DNA of 64,000 nucleotides from Inonotus obliquus (taxonomy: Eukaryota; Basidiomycota; Agaricomycetes; Hymenochaetales; Hymenochaetaceae): the NCBI GenBank assembly GCA_032164295.1, contig JAJHTX010000007.1:1214501-1278500 (forward strand). The letters run 5' to 3'. The first letter of the stretch is position 1. Each line of letters begins with the position of its first letter. Both the position numbers and the translations under genes were made by a program. Below the pieces are notes generated by a model, which ran no database searches, was not told the DNA's origin, and saw only the letters and a list, made by a program, of their open reading frames with translations. Below are positions 45,535 to 58,468 of this stretch, in pieces.

Positions 45535-48007
45535 ATGTCGCGTAGGTCACAGAAGGTTGACGTGCCACCAGGCTACTCTGTCGATGAAAGCGCTGGCCCA
45601 ATGCTGCGCTTCCAGGAGTCGCTCCCCAAATTACCTGTTCCCCCGCTGTCCTCGACTTTACACAAGTACCTGGAGAGCGTTCAGCCGCATCTTACATCTG
45701 AAGAGTTCGCCAAGACCTCTGCCGTGGTCAAGGCATTTGGAAAGTCGGCGATAGGAGTTGAGCTGCAGAAGCGACTTGAAGCGCGGCGTACTGAATCTGG
45801 AACGAAGAATTGGTTGGCTGATTGGTGGAACGACGCTGCGTACATGTCGTACCGTGATCCAGTTGTCGTATATGTCAGCTATTTCTATCTCCATGCCGAA
45901 TTGAGCAAGTTGAGCCCAGCGGAACGTGCCGCCCGCCTCATCAAGGCATTGCTCCCGTTCAGGGATCTTGTTGAGTCTGATAGTCTGGAGCCGGAGTATG
46001 TGCGATCAGCGCCGCTCTGTATGGCGTCGTACAAGTGGCTCTTTAATGCTTCTCGGTATCCTAACAAGCCCTCGGACGTCGCTCAAAAATTTGACCCTGC
46101 AACACACGACCATGTCGTCTTCATTCGAAAGAACCGCTTCTTCGAAGTGCAATTGAACCAGGACGGCCGCCGTCTCAGCCTCGCGGAATTGGAGCTGCAA
46201 GTAAGCAGGATTATCGAATTAGCGGGGAAAATACGGGACGAATTTCCTATCGGTGCCCTAACATCTGAGAATCGTGACATTTGGACCGAAGCTCGGCAAC
46301 ATATCATTATGAATCCAGAGAATGCAAAGGCTTTGGCGCGTATCGAAAGTGCCGTGACTGTCGTTTGCCTTGACGATACAAAACCAGCGACGCGCGAGGA
46401 ACTCAGCTGGGGATGCTGGACGGGAGATGGAAGGAACCGTTGGTACGATAAACACCAATGTGAGTGCTCCCGCAATGAACATCTCCCGTTTCATATTGGG
46501 ACGTTTGAGTTTCCTATCATTCTTTCTCCGAACAAATTGGGACAAACGCTATAACGTTCATCTCGACTCCCGACTCAGTAAAGGCACATCTCGTTGCCTA
46601 GTTCTCAGTCGCGACTATTCTCTTTCCTTCAACGGGCTGCGTTGTCCGTCGTGGGTCTGCGACAATGTTTGTCGCATGAAAGAAGAGAAGCAGTGATTGT
46701 TACGGAGGCAGATTGTTTCCGGTCTTCCTTTAATTCAAAGGCCGTCAGGCCAAGTTCCAGTTGGCTTAGTCCGCTTTCGAAAGAAAAATTTCGCTAATCT
46801 GGCAAATTCACAGTCATAATCTTTGATAATGGTCGTTCCGGCTTCCTCGGCGAGCATTCATGCATGGTAAGTGATTATTTCGAATTATGCATTCTAACAA
46901 AGGATACTTCGAACTGAGGATGTGCCCTATGTGACCTACCCAGGATGGCACCCCCACTCTGCGCTTGAATGAATATATGCTTGCCTCACTGGCGGCCGAT
47001 ACGGTTGATTTTGGAGATCCGCAGATCCGTCAGGAGGGACTGGGACAGCCGAAGGAGATCAAATTTGATCTTGACGACAAGGCAAAAGGTTATATCAAAG
47101 AAGCAGAAAAACATTTTGATGAATTGATTGGGAAACATGAGCTTCTGGTGAGTTACCGTTTGGACCAATACGCGAACACGACTCTGGTGTTGACTTCCAA
47201 CTCAGGTTCTGCACTATGATGGCTACGGAAAGAACTTTATCAAGTCTCAGCGAGTTTCGCCTGATGCCTGGGCGCAACTTGTCAAGCAGCTTGCGTTCCA
47301 TAAGCTTGAAGGTCGTCCAGGCGTATGCTACGAGTCCGCTCAGACGCGCAGGTATCAGTTAGGACGTACGGAGGTCATTCGTTCAGCGAGCAATGAGAGC
47401 AAAACCTGGGCAGAGGCCATGCTTGACCCAAGCAAATCGGTTCGCTGTTTCTTTCTTTGACCGCCGGTTCCATTTCTGACTATCGGCCAATTTCGTCTTG
47501 CCATCTTCACGTGACACAGGATTTGTATCGCTCCCAGCTATTCAAACGTGCCGTCGCTCGGCATCTGCAGTATGCAGCTTGGGCTGCGGATGGACAAGGG
47601 GTTGACCGGCATCTCTTCGGATTAAAGAAGCTGCTTCGAGACGGCGAGACCTTACCAGAAATCTACAGTGATCCTGCGTACTCTCGCACCTCGCATTGGG
47701 AACTTTCGACAAGTCAGCTTAGTAGTCCTTTCTTGGACGGATGGGGCTACGGAGAGGGTGAGTTCCTTGGTTGGTTTACTCCGTCCTCCCACTGACATCA
47801 TTCGCCACAGTTGTACCCGACGGATTTGGTCTCTCATATTCAATTGGTGATGATTATATTCGCTGGACGATAACGAGTCTGAGGCACGATACCGCGGCTC
47901 TCCGTCACTATCTCGCTGAGGCCGCTACGGAGACCCGGAACATGCTAGAACGCTCTGCATTGGAAGAGAAGGAGAATGCACCTATGGAAGGAAGGTCGAA
48001 GTTATAA
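45535..48007 (+). CDS. Carnitine O-acetyltransferase, peroxisomal signal
   Basis: About 620 residues in six exons. It moves acetyl groups between CoA and carnitine so that acetyl units can leave peroxisomes or enter mitochondria. Family blocks: LPKLPVPPLSSTLHKYLESV at the N-terminus, WWNDAAYMSYRDPVVVYVSY, FDNGRSGFLGEHSCMDGTP, HYDGYGKNFIKSQ, GRPGVCYESAQTRRY, the catalytic His in GVDRHLFGLKKLL, and VPDGFGLSYSIGDDYIRW. The last three residues are SKL, a peroxisomal targeting signal type 1; no strong mitochondrial presequence is present. Exon 1 ends at 46457; the next intron is unusually long (46458-46812, about 355 nt) against 50-80 nt elsewhere. Start at ATG 45535. Confidence 0.9.
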
Positions 48008-49285
48008 GTGCGAAGGAACAGCGTGATCATTGGCGTCCAGTATCGCTACATTGGGTGGCTCTTACGTCTTGCATGTTTATTCACTTAAGTGCACTTGTAG
48101 ATGTCTTATTTCTATCGATTTCTTTAGTGTTCGTTACACGTACAGAGAGCTCGTCTATAAGCCCAACTCGGAAGAGGTAACTTTCATTCGCAGCATGGAA
48201 TATTCTCGTGACTGCGAGAGCCATAGAAGACAGTGCGATATAACCGCATGAATTCGCTGTGACTGTCGGAGCGGAGTTACCAGTCTTTGTATGGTGTTTG
48301 AGGATTGCTGCTGTCCGGCGGACCTCGAGGAAGCGGTTGATCTACGGAGAGAAAGATATCCAGTATATACTTGCTCCTCTTTCACCTCGCCTCTTATTGC
48401 ACAACGCTGATTTGGTTATGTCGTAATTAATAAAGGATATAAGGGAGGCGAACGGGCCTCCTTTTCCAGGTAATAGGGGACTATTAACTCGACAACATGT
48501 CGGTCACTCCGGATCGGGCTTCCTTTTTTAAACCCTTAGTCACTTGGTCGGTGCGTTCTCCTGCGGCAAGCGGTTATGTCCTGAAGAAATAAGCGAAAAC
48601 TAAAACCATTGTACATATTTCTTTAGTGAAGAGCATGGATTATACGCGTCGCATGGTATCCATCATTTCGGTAGGCCCTTTCAAGCTCTTCTCAGGAGCC
48701 CGGGACCCCGAATGATAATAGGTACATTACCATGCGGCTTAGGTATCCCAAAACAGGTAATCTTTCGACCGCGCGTTTTCGCAACCTGACAACAACTAAG
48801 CAGTCAGCGGGATCTCCTCCGTCCTCAAGCAGATTTGGGCCGTTTGGACGCGGGAATTAAAGTACATAGTCTAACGCTCGATCTCAAGCAATCTTACGTC
48901 CCTTTGGGCGCACATTTTCGTGAAGCGAATAAGTGTATTTAAAACATTGTTTGCTCTGGGGGATACTTTGTCTCCGTCGATGTTCAGCTTCCTACTATTC
49001 ATTCACCTCGAAGATACAAAAGTTACGCGGCGATGATCTCAGTGTGACGAAACAAGAGGACGAAACAAAGTCCGTGGCCATGTGCCGCTTGTTGTGCGCT
49101 TGTACGGCTTCTTCATCTTCTGTTCTTAGTCTTTCGGTCCGTTTATTTGAAGACTCTGACGCCAGGGACTCGATCCCCTTGCCGTTCTTCGTTCTTTTAT
49201 TAGAGCTCTGGTGGATCTACTTTTGCGTTCTCTAGACCTCCCACCTCCTCCCTCATAAAGCCCGTCTTGCTCTACCCCATATCCG
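48008..49285. other. Intergenic region, no supported gene
   Basis: About 1.3 kb. It contains a small inverted repeat GGAGGC..GCCTCC (48444-48449 and 48456-48461). No gene seen. It presumably includes the promoter of the Zn2Cys6 factor. Confidence 0.4.
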
Positions 49286-50476
49286 ATGTCATCCAGCCCA
49301 AGTATGTCTGCTCCTAGTCAGTCTCAATCACCACCCGCGAAACCAACTCGTCGCAGAACACCGAAGACATGCGGGGAGTGTAGGAGGTTCGTCATTGTGC
49401 TTCCTCATTAAATACGTGCACTGAGGCTGTCCAGGTTGAAGTTGAAATGCGATCGAGTATGCTGCCTCGCCCTCATGTTGTGCGTGTCTAACCACTCCTA
49501 CCTACCCTTACAGGTGTTTCCTTGCCAGTCCTGCGTGAAGAGGGGATGTGAGGGTATCTGTCCTGAAGGTAATGCTCCTCAGCATTTTATCGTAAACGTG
49601 CTCACTGCCACGATATTAGGCTCCTTGGTCTCTGGCAAAGGGAGTCGGTAAGTTCCTCCTTTGCTCTCCTTAATATACGCTCACCGCGGAACTCAGTTAC
49701 ATCTTGGCAAATACAGAGAAGCTTCATGAGAAGATTGTCCGCATGGCAGAGCGGATTCGCGACCTAGAAGACGCCCTCAAGGCTGTATCCACAGAACATG
49801 CGCGGTGTCTACACCTCGAGATTCCCCCAAACGGACCATCACACCCTCTTCTAAGAGACGAACTGCTACTGATAAAGAATCAGTTGGAGCTTTACGGACC
49901 AGACCGTTCTCATCTTGCGTCGAAGTCGGACTTATCGTACGCGAGCGATGGTAGTGATGGGGAGAATTCACGGATGGGCAGCGAGCAGCCGCTCTCACCT
50001 TCACACTTGGAGGCCCTCATTCTTGGTTCTGCAGGACAACTTCTAGATGCGCAATTAGGAACGTATTCAAGCAATGATGTAAGTGGTCCGTATTTACGCG
50101 CTACTCGATTTGACACTGCCCCCTCTACTCCAATACTCAGTTGACCGCACATATGCCGTATGTCACGAGTACATGGCCCGCGGAGTTCGAGGGTTCAGAC
50201 TCGTACCATGCCCGCTCGCCCATATCCAACAGTAGCGGTGCATCCACTGGGCCCTATGCTTCGACAATAAACAATACACACGCAAGCAATTACCAGATCC
50301 GGAACTATCATACCTCTGATCCTGTGCCTTCATTCCAGAATGGCATGAGTACAAACGGAGATCACAGCTCAGACGGGACCAGATACATGCATTCCGACGC
50401 TCTCCCACAGAGCGAAGCTGAGTTGGTAAACCAAATGTGTAGAATCTGGAACATGAGCGGATCTTCTGGGATATGA
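49286..50476 (+). CDS. Zn2Cys6 transcription factor, short form
   Basis: The N-terminal binuclear zinc cluster reads CGECRRLKLKCDR then VFPCQSCVKRGCEGICPE, spread over three exons. It is followed by KGSRYILANTEKLHEKIVRM and the coiled coil AERIRDLEDALKAV used for dimerisation. The rest (about 200 residues) is Ser/Pro/Asn-rich without a recognisable fungal-specific transcription-factor domain. Relatives I know of this architecture are usually 600 residues or more, so at about 300 residues this gene is short: truncated, or a DNA-binding protein lacking a regulatory domain. The ending (NMSGSSGI, stop 50474-50476) is in frame after an intron at GTAAGTGG..ACTCAG. Targets unknown. Confidence 0.75.
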
Positions 50477-52750
50477 AAGACGAGTTTAGGGAGATACGAT
50501 CACTTGGGACATACCCTATATTCTGTATCGGAGGTGTAAATGGCATGTTATACTATCGCTTCCTTCATCGATGCAATTTCATGATTGTAATTTACGTTCT
50601 CTACACCTCGGAGCGGGACATCTGGGAACCAACGTCAGCTGAGATGTACTGAGAATCGTCATATCTTTGATGATAGATCACCATTTCATTTTCCAACCAG
50701 TCGCGCAGAGGCTCGCAGGCCAAGACATGAATCTTCTTTCATTTTGTGAGAAGCGCGGCTAAAAGCTTTGGATTCATGTTCACAGCATTTGTTTCCTGTG
50801 CCGCTAGCAATGGTCGCACCTGGCAGAAGAGCTGTTCAAGATGGCAGTCGGTGTCTGAGAAGATGTCTGCGGGAGAATCCGGCCTTTGCCTCGGAGAATT
50901 CGTGAGAAAGGTGAACCACGGAAGAGGATGTGGTCGCGACAGATTATACCGTAATCTGTCCGTCTGATGCTTCATGTCAGAGCGTGTCTACAGACCCAAA
51001 ACAACGCCTTGCCTTTCGTTCCAGTACGTTCGCATACCAAGATCATCGGGTTCTGCGCACGGACGCACTTCGAGAAAATTGCGCGGCTTTGTCCCCGTCG
51101 CTCTCTTTCGACAATGTATGAAAACCGCAGATTATCCGAAAGACTCTTGAACCTAAGGTGACGAATGCTGATTGCCGAAAGCCTAACAGATGATGGAGCT
51201 TACCGCCGGAATCCAGCAGACCCGAGTGCCTAAACGCCAATTGAAAGCTAATAATACCGTTAGCGTTCATTGTTCGACTTCTCTCCAGGCTAATAACTTT
51301 TCTTATCTTACCTTTTTTCTCTCTCCAAGTGAAGGAATGAAGAGTGCCTATTAGGAATAGGCACTATTTCCTGGAAGCACCTCCAGAACGTGTGCACTTT
51401 CTATCGATTTCCGGACTAACTTGTCAATGTTTTTGTTTTGTCGCATACCCTTGAGAATCCGGTAAGCATGTGGGCCGTTATGAAGACTCTCACAGAGTCC
51501 ACTAGCGACTGTTGATGAACTTCGTATAGTTAACTACCGAAATAGACCATGCGACCATCGTAAGTTCCAATAGCGCTCTGGAGAAGCGATCCACCATCTC
51601 CCGACGCGAGAAAATCATTTCGGCATTGAATGGGTATATTGAACTTCTCTGCAGGTATCTTGCCAACGTGAGCGGGACGATCTCTCGGTAATGGTGATCC
51701 CTCGCACGGTTGATTCGAGCGCTTGGAGCTGCTTGCGAAGAACGAGGCAATAAATAGGATGAGGGTGTTCAACACGCCACCTGACGCGTCCCATCGAGGC
51801 GGCAGGACATTAGGAAGCAGTCCAGAAAAAAAAACAAAGGCATGCGAGAGGAACATGCCAAGCGGAATCACTCGCGCAACGCGCAACGTTTTCTCAACTC
51901 GACCGGTGCGTTGGATGGCTTGACTATCCAGATTCATCCTTCGCAAAGAGGAAGGCTTCGGGTGGCACTATATCCGAAGAAAGTCGAGCTCGTTTTGTCC
52001 TGGTGTAGGAAGACGTCCAATGTGTTCCGGGGGGCTGGAGGAGCTGAAGTTAAGATCGCGACATCGCGGACTTCGACGAGATCGAATCACTACAAGAGGA
52101 AATGATCAAGGTCACATGCCTATTCATTGCTAGAACTCTCCAACCCCTCGCCGGTGGAACAAATGACTTCTATCAGGAACAAGCTTGGCTTTTTGGGAGT
52201 AAGAGTGCTGCTTGTGAGTCCTATTCCTTGCGGCTATTGTAGTTGGTTTATACTCCCGGTCAGATCCCGCATCTGGAAGAAAAGAACCTGGACAGTCATT
52301 CGCTCTGGTCACAGTGGATACAGCCACCGACAGTTGAACCGATGAAACCCGATCTCGTATTTACTGGGCTGATTTCTTTGCAAAGACATGTCGATGCCCA
52401 GCCATCCGAAGTTGCTGAAGTGTCGGCGATGGTGGGAGTTGAGTCACGATGCTTTGTCAACAAAAATTCCGATTAGGCTAAGTTCCTACACGTGACTGTC
52501 GGTATCATCCGGATCCGTTGTATCCGTGCAAGTTCGATGAACTCCTATTCGCCAGCCAATACTTTGCGTTGCGTTCATTCGCCACACATCTACGACCTCT
52601 CCCGAATAATTGATGCACTGTTTCACTCCAGCCAGTGGCTTTTGATGGTTTTGTTTGATATTCGGGGACGCCCGGAAACAATACGCCATATATGCGAGCG
52701 CCGTTGCAGGCCTAATGGGTATCAAAGCACAGTAAATTTTTGTTACAGTC
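50477..52750. other. Intergenic region, no supported gene
   Basis: About 2.3 kb between the Zn2Cys6 factor and the alternative oxidase. Frames at 51530-51946 (minus) and 52127-52476 (plus) show no domain. If the transcription factor gene is truncated, its lost 3' part would be expected here, but I could not find such coding sequence. Confidence 0.4.
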
Positions 52751-54277
52751 ATGATGCGTACTCCTATATACCCAATCGTTCGCATTCTTGCCTCTTCCGC
52801 TCGTTCGGCTTGTATCCCTCCTTCACGCCATGCTGGTGCCTTCGCTGTCACCATCGCTTCGCGGCGAATGCTAGCCACTTCGAGTGCGAGTCAAGAGTCC
52901 TTGACCAGCAAACGCATTGACGAATCAGCTTCGAAAGGCGCAGAGGGCTTGCATTATGTTGACGCCACAGCCGCAAAGAAGCAGCACGACTCGAAGCATA
53001 GTTCTGATGCAGCAGTTACCGGAGACTGGGTACTGTTCCACCCAGTTTACACCCAGAAGGAGCTGAAAGTCGTCGAGGTAAGCATCCCTTCCTTGAGTAC
53101 ATAGAAACCATGCTTAGGCTTGCCATCAATAGCCACATGTACATCGCCAAGCAGTTACGCTGTCGGACAAGCTCGCCAACGGACTTGTCCATCTCTGCAG
53201 GTGGGTATTGTTGGAAGATGGTCGACAAAGTTTCTGACCGATGCCATAGAAAAACTTTCGACCTAGTTTCCGGCTATCATCATAAAGAAATCCCTGCAGA
53301 AACCAATATGTCCGTCGAAGAGTTGAGAAAGAACGGATACATCATGACGGAACAGGGCTGGATGAACGTGAGCAAATGACTGACGCCTAATCGCTCGGCT
53401 CCGTTCTAATCATTTTCAAAGCGGTGTCTTTTCCTAGAGACTATCGCCGGTATACCAGGAATGGCTGCTGCGACTATTCGACATCTTCATAGCTTACGCC
53501 TCTTGGTTAGTAAATCTCGTCTTACCCTTCCACAAGTTCCTGACTGTTCACTCAGAGGCGAGACGCTGGTTGGATCCATACACTCCTCGAGGAAGCCGAG
53601 AATGAGCGCATGCATCTCATGAGTTTCCTCGCCATCAGAAAGCCAGGCATCTTCATGCGTGGCCTTATTCTTGGGGCCCAGGGAGTTTTCTACAATCTGT
53701 TCTGTAGGTCTCGATTCAATTTCGGAAGTCCTACCACTCGCTAATCTCTTGGCTATAGTCCTTTCCTACCTCATGTCACCGAGAATTTGTCATCGCTTTG
53801 TTGGGTATCTAGAAGAAGAAGCGGTGAAGACATAGTGCGTCTTTCTGGTCTGAAGTCACCTTTGAGCAATCTGAGTTCCGATAAATCACGTTCACTTGTG
53901 CAGCACTGCGCTCATTTCAGACTTGGAGAACGGGCGTTTCCCGGAGTGGAAGGATAAATCCGCTCCAGAAATTGCCAAGGACTATTGGCGCTTGCAGAAG
54001 GATGCGAAGCTCCTTGACATGATATATGCCATTCGTTCAGACGAAGTGACACACCGCTTCGTTAACCACTCCCTCGCGAACTTGAAGAAAAACGACGTCA
54101 ATCCGTTTGTGTTTCGCGAGCCGGACATGACTGTTAAGGGCGTCAAGTATGGGTAGGTCACCATTTTGCTTTCACCCGTGGAGTCTTCAAGCTTATTGTA
54201 GTCTTAGCTTTGAACGTGATGAAGCCGAGCAGTATGTCCAAGAGTCGAAAAAGCTCCTAGCGGAACAAAAGATATAG
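52751..54277 (+). CDS. AOX: Mitochondrial alternative oxidase
   Basis: About 375 residues in eight exons. A ubiquinol oxidase of the inner mitochondrial membrane that bypasses complexes III and IV. The N-terminus is Arg/Ser-rich without acids ([19 protein letters not shown]), a typical presequence. Di-iron ligands: Glu in [39 protein letters not shown], and [17 protein letters not shown]. The last motif is usually RADEAxHR; here it is RSDEVTHR, keeping the iron-binding Glu and His. Membrane-associated segments include [14 protein letters not shown]. The first small exons were fixed by [14 protein letters not shown]. Two ATGs are adjacent (52751, 52754). Confidence 0.92.
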
Positions 54278-54796
54278 AATAAACACAGCGGCTGAATCGT
54301 CTCACATCCCAGTGAACCTGCTTTTACTGCTTTTATTACTTTACTGGATACTGATAGTATTTAACATGGAAGTCTCCACTGCCTCGAAATCCCCACTCGC
54401 TGTAGCACTAGTGATATGTATCTCTCTTCGACCATAGCCACCAAACCCTGATCAAAATAATGATCTAACTATACGGTCTACAGATTTATTTTTACAAGTT
54501 TGTTCGCCACAGCTTTGCCTGCTGTCATGGCATCGCTTTCAGCTAGCTACTACTATTAATATTTGACTTTGCGTGAATATGTATTTTCGGCAACAAATAC
54601 AAATAAAAGAAGGTTGAAAATTCTGGAGATGTGCCGAGAATTGAATTGAAGTGGAATGACGCGCGCCGAAGTCTCAGCACCACACTCAACTCGCCTACTG
54701 CTACTGCTACTTACATCCCCCTCTTCGAGCCTATAGGTGGCTCTGGCCACGTCCCTTTCTTCTGCACTTTCTACGACTCCTCCAGGTCAAGTTCAG
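54278..54796. promoter_or_regulatory. Upstream region of Spo71-like gene with short uORFs
   Basis: About 520 bp, AT-rich in its first half. Two small upstream frames precede the chosen start: 54629-54649 (6 codons) and 54656-54736 (26 codons, ending TAG in the same frame as the gene). Confidence 0.4.
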
Positions 54797-57700
54797 ATGA
54801 TCCAGGATGCACATTTGAATCTGTGGTTGCCTTCAACTTCTGGCTATTCCACTCCTCCACCTGACCATGCCCGAGCCCACAGACGGATGTTTCTTGGCCC
54901 TTTGCCATACAACATTTCCAATACGGACAATCATGAAACCGCGGCGACAGATTTCGTGAGTCAGCATGGTCTCCGTATCTTTCTTCAACAGGGAGGGCAC
55001 ATTGAGGAGTGGACGGAAGCGAAAGCAAGAGAGTACAAAGAACGTCTGAAACAACGCATTCTCGAGAGTGCAGCGTGGCATCGCGTTTCTAACAAAAAGA
55101 AGAACAGGAGAGGAATGATGGCGACCGTAGAGTGGAGAGGCGATACGTTTGAAATTGGGAAAATTGCGGGCGTAAACGTAAACATGTTGGCTGCACCAGA
55201 CGAGACTACTCCTTCGATGCAAGACTTGCGACGAACCAATGATCGGTCACTTCCTAGATTGAAAAGTGCTGCAACTGTCCATTGGGATGATCATTCCAGA
55301 ACATCGCGAACATCCTTTGTGACTGCGAGGTCGAGCTTATCCGGTTCTGCAAGTTCAGGTAGTGTCGACAGTCCTGAGCTGGAACCATATCAAAGCACGA
55401 CTTTGCCCACTACCCTAAGCGATAGCTCGGATACACAAGGCGAAGGCAATGACTTGTTAGAGAGTACATCCTCAAGGACGCCTCTGGTCTCCGAAGAGGC
55501 TTCGCGCTCTGTTCCGCGGATTGACTCTGCGCGTGCCCCAAGACTTAGGGTGGCGAAGAGCGAAAGCGATGTACCAAAGATGACCAGGGAGGGTTTGAAG
55601 TCCATCCTCGTTGGTCCTACTAAGGACAAAGGGAAAGGGAAAGGGAAAGCTGTCAGATACGCCGAAGCGTCGACAAATGGAACCCCAAATGAAAGCCAGA
55701 CCCCGGCGCCTCCGCATGAAGTTCTCAGGCGGTTGCCCAACGAGGTTGAAGATTCTAGCGCAGCTGCGGCGGCCGAAGCTACGGAAGCAAGTGTACGATT
55801 TGCTGATGCTGACGATAGCAGCCCTGTGGATCAGAGAGGTATTTGTCGAATTTACTTACCGAATAAACGTAATGTTCACAACCTATTTTAAGACCGAATG
55901 CTTGTTCGCGTATTTCGCAGCGAACACGAAGGCCTCAAATCCCCATTTGTCGATCAAGAGTGCAGAGCCACTCGTGGACTTTACAGCAAGGAATGGGACG
56001 AATTCTTAGTCATCTGGAGGAACCGACGACTTGAGTTATACGAAGATTACGTGCGTTGCAAGCTTTCGGTGATGCGCATAATGCTCAATGTTTTCTATTT
56101 TCTAGCACACACCATGTAAAGAAAGGTTCTTGGGACATAAGCATCTCGCATTTGTCATTCCGTTATCGTCAACACGGACGAAATTATCATTATTCTCATT
56201 TACTGATATGTCATTCTGTGTAATTTGCCCGCCTACTCCGACGAAATCCAAAGAAGGTCGCGGACGTCGGTCAATCTTCCATCGCTCTCCACGAGGTCTA
56301 AATGTTTTCGTCTTCAAGCATAAGAGTAGATCAAGGGCTTTGGACTGGATTTGGAACTTATGGTGGGTATCTTCTGCACTCGCATGCTGTTTTGTCATTC
56401 TAACAGAGCTGTGTACATCAGGATGGAGCTGGGCGGCGCTCTTCCAGACCATCTCGAGATCACATGTCCCCTTGTACATGCGAGAGTTAGCATGCCAATC
56501 CCCGAGTCTGGTTTAGGTTGGCAGACGGTCACCCGAGACTATGTGATTGACCAGTGCAGTCAAGCCCTAGAACGATCATTCGCATGGCAGACTGTCATTC
56601 AGTTGCCCATTCTCAACGGTCGAAAGCTTGAATTGTGTTGGCGATCGGATGCCAACTTAGACTGGGTCTGGCTCAAGGACGATGCCGACGGTCAGCGTCG
56701 TGATTGGGAAGTTTTGTTCGGAAGTGCCGTGAATCGCGTGCGTCCTCTCCTGTTGAATTTTAAAGGGATCCTGCTGATGAACGTTTGTCTTTAGCTGGGA
56801 AGTCTGAGTCATTTGGAATTACACCTTGCGAGTCATTACCCCACACGAGTTACCATCGGGCCTGGAAAACATCTGGACGAACCGCCGTCAATAGAAGGTT
56901 ATGTTCACTCTCACAAACGAAGTTCACAGGGTGCGCGGGTGCAACACTATCTGACGACGCATGATGGGCACCTTTTCTCGGTACAAGTCGAGAAGGTTGT
57001 TGCACCACCTACCCCCACGGATCTCGGGAGCTTTGCGAAGAACGAAGAGGAGTTCCAACAGGACGAGAAAGCGCGATTAAAAGCGCAGATTCTGAACGCA
57101 CGATGGTTTCTAGACTTGCGAAGCATTCTTTTGGTCCGTCGGGCGATACATGCTGTCCATCAAGCTGGGGATGATGCTAGCATTGCTGGTCATCAGAGAT
57201 CACAGCCAAATGGACCAGTTCCGAATTTACCAGAACACCCTCAAGAGTTTCAAGACCAGGGCGGTGAGCCCCACAGGACCAATAGCGATATTGGTGATGA
57301 AGGGGGAGAAGCAGGCCTGGCGTCTGCAGCGGATAAAGGCCGATTGAAATCGTATCGATCGTTTGAGTTGGTATTGAAGAGTGGACGAAGCCTTCGCTTT
57401 GAAGTGATTTTCTCTGCTTATTACTGTCGATTGAATGCTGACGGATTTCCTCCAGACCCACTCGACCAGGGTCGCCATAGAATGGGTCGTGCATTTGCGA
57501 TCCTTGGTCCATTACTGGACGAATCGCTGTCGACAAGACACGGCCAATGAGATGGTCATTCAAGAAAACGTTGGCGGAGACAAGATAACCGTGAGTAGAC
57601 GTTACAAGAACGGATTTCGACATCCAGTACATGCTTCAGACGTTGAAAATGTCACCTTACACTTGGACGACTTTTGGAATTGGTGTGTTCTTGATGGGTG

Positions 57701-58269
57701 TCGACAAATCGTAAGGAGTGGGGACGTGTATATGAAACAGAAACTTCGGGCACAGTACCAGTACGTCGAATTATTGCAGAATCGTAGTTGCAACACTCTG
57801 ATCTAGACTGGATAGACATGTTCACCTAATTCTCATAAGAGGTTGTCTGGTTCAGTTCGCAGTCAAGAATGACTCAAGCTCGCATAATCGCCAGATTGGA
57901 CGCTTCAATCTGATAGATGCGTATGTTTGCTCAGGCTATTACGCTGCACTTGCATTAACGACGGAGGAGTATGACCCAAATGCCCCTCCGGCGGCGAAGT
58001 ACTTCTCGGACGGGCTTGAGACGAGAGATGTGATGGAAGACACCTTGTTCATTCTGTGGTATCGGCCACATGCCCAGGATGCGAAAGGGGACTATGACAA
58101 GACTCCGATTCCACAGATGAACTCCAAGCGGCGGATTGTGACTTTCAGAGCGCGGAGTAAGCTCGAAAGAGATGCGTGGTGTTGGGCATTGAATTCTGAG
58201 ATTGAGAGACTTGTTCGGGAGACGAAGAATAGGGAACGGAGGATAAGAGGGTTGGGGAACCCTGTTTAA
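54797..58269 (+). CDS. Spo71-like PH-domain protein (meiotic/sporulation type)
   Basis: About 1,030 residues in seven exons. A large first exon carries a conserved block (LRIFLQQGGHIEEWTEAKAR, AAWHRVSNKKKNRRGMMATV) and a long Ser-rich disordered linker with the repeat KGKGKGKA. PH-type regions follow: YSKEWDEFLVIWRNRRLELY, then KLSLFSFTDMSFCVIC, and RALDWIWNLWMELGGALPDH. A further PH half has FELVLKSGRSLRFE and VAIEWVVHLRSLVHYW, and the end is FRARSKLERDAWCWALNSEI. This order matches fungal Spo71/Mug56 proteins, which act at the prospore membrane in yeast; the role in basidiomycetes is unknown. The first ATG in the long frame (54797) was used because a TAG stands at 54734-54736. Confidence 0.72.
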
Positions 58270-58468
58270 CGACTGTCATGACACTAATTTTCTTGTTAAT
58301 CACTTGCAACTTCGTTACTTTTCGTGGTGGATGTATCCATTATCACTTGCATGACATTTTTTCTTCACTTCGCATTCGCAATCTGTATATGATAGCATGA
58401 ACGATTCCTGTACATGCCTCTAGTGTTCAGAATGTATAGGCCAGCAGGTCCCTCTGACGAGAGTTCGC

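Noticed and set aside
48444..48461. Inverted repeat GGAGGC..GCCTCC as a terminator
   Set aside because: Hairpin terminators are bacterial; in a fungal nuclear genome a 6-bp stem is likely chance.
57593..57648. Possible intron GTGAGT..TTCAG in the Spo71-like gene
   Set aside because: Removing it breaks the frame of the following conserved segment, while reading through keeps it open (ITVSRRYKNGF to DVENVTLHLDD).
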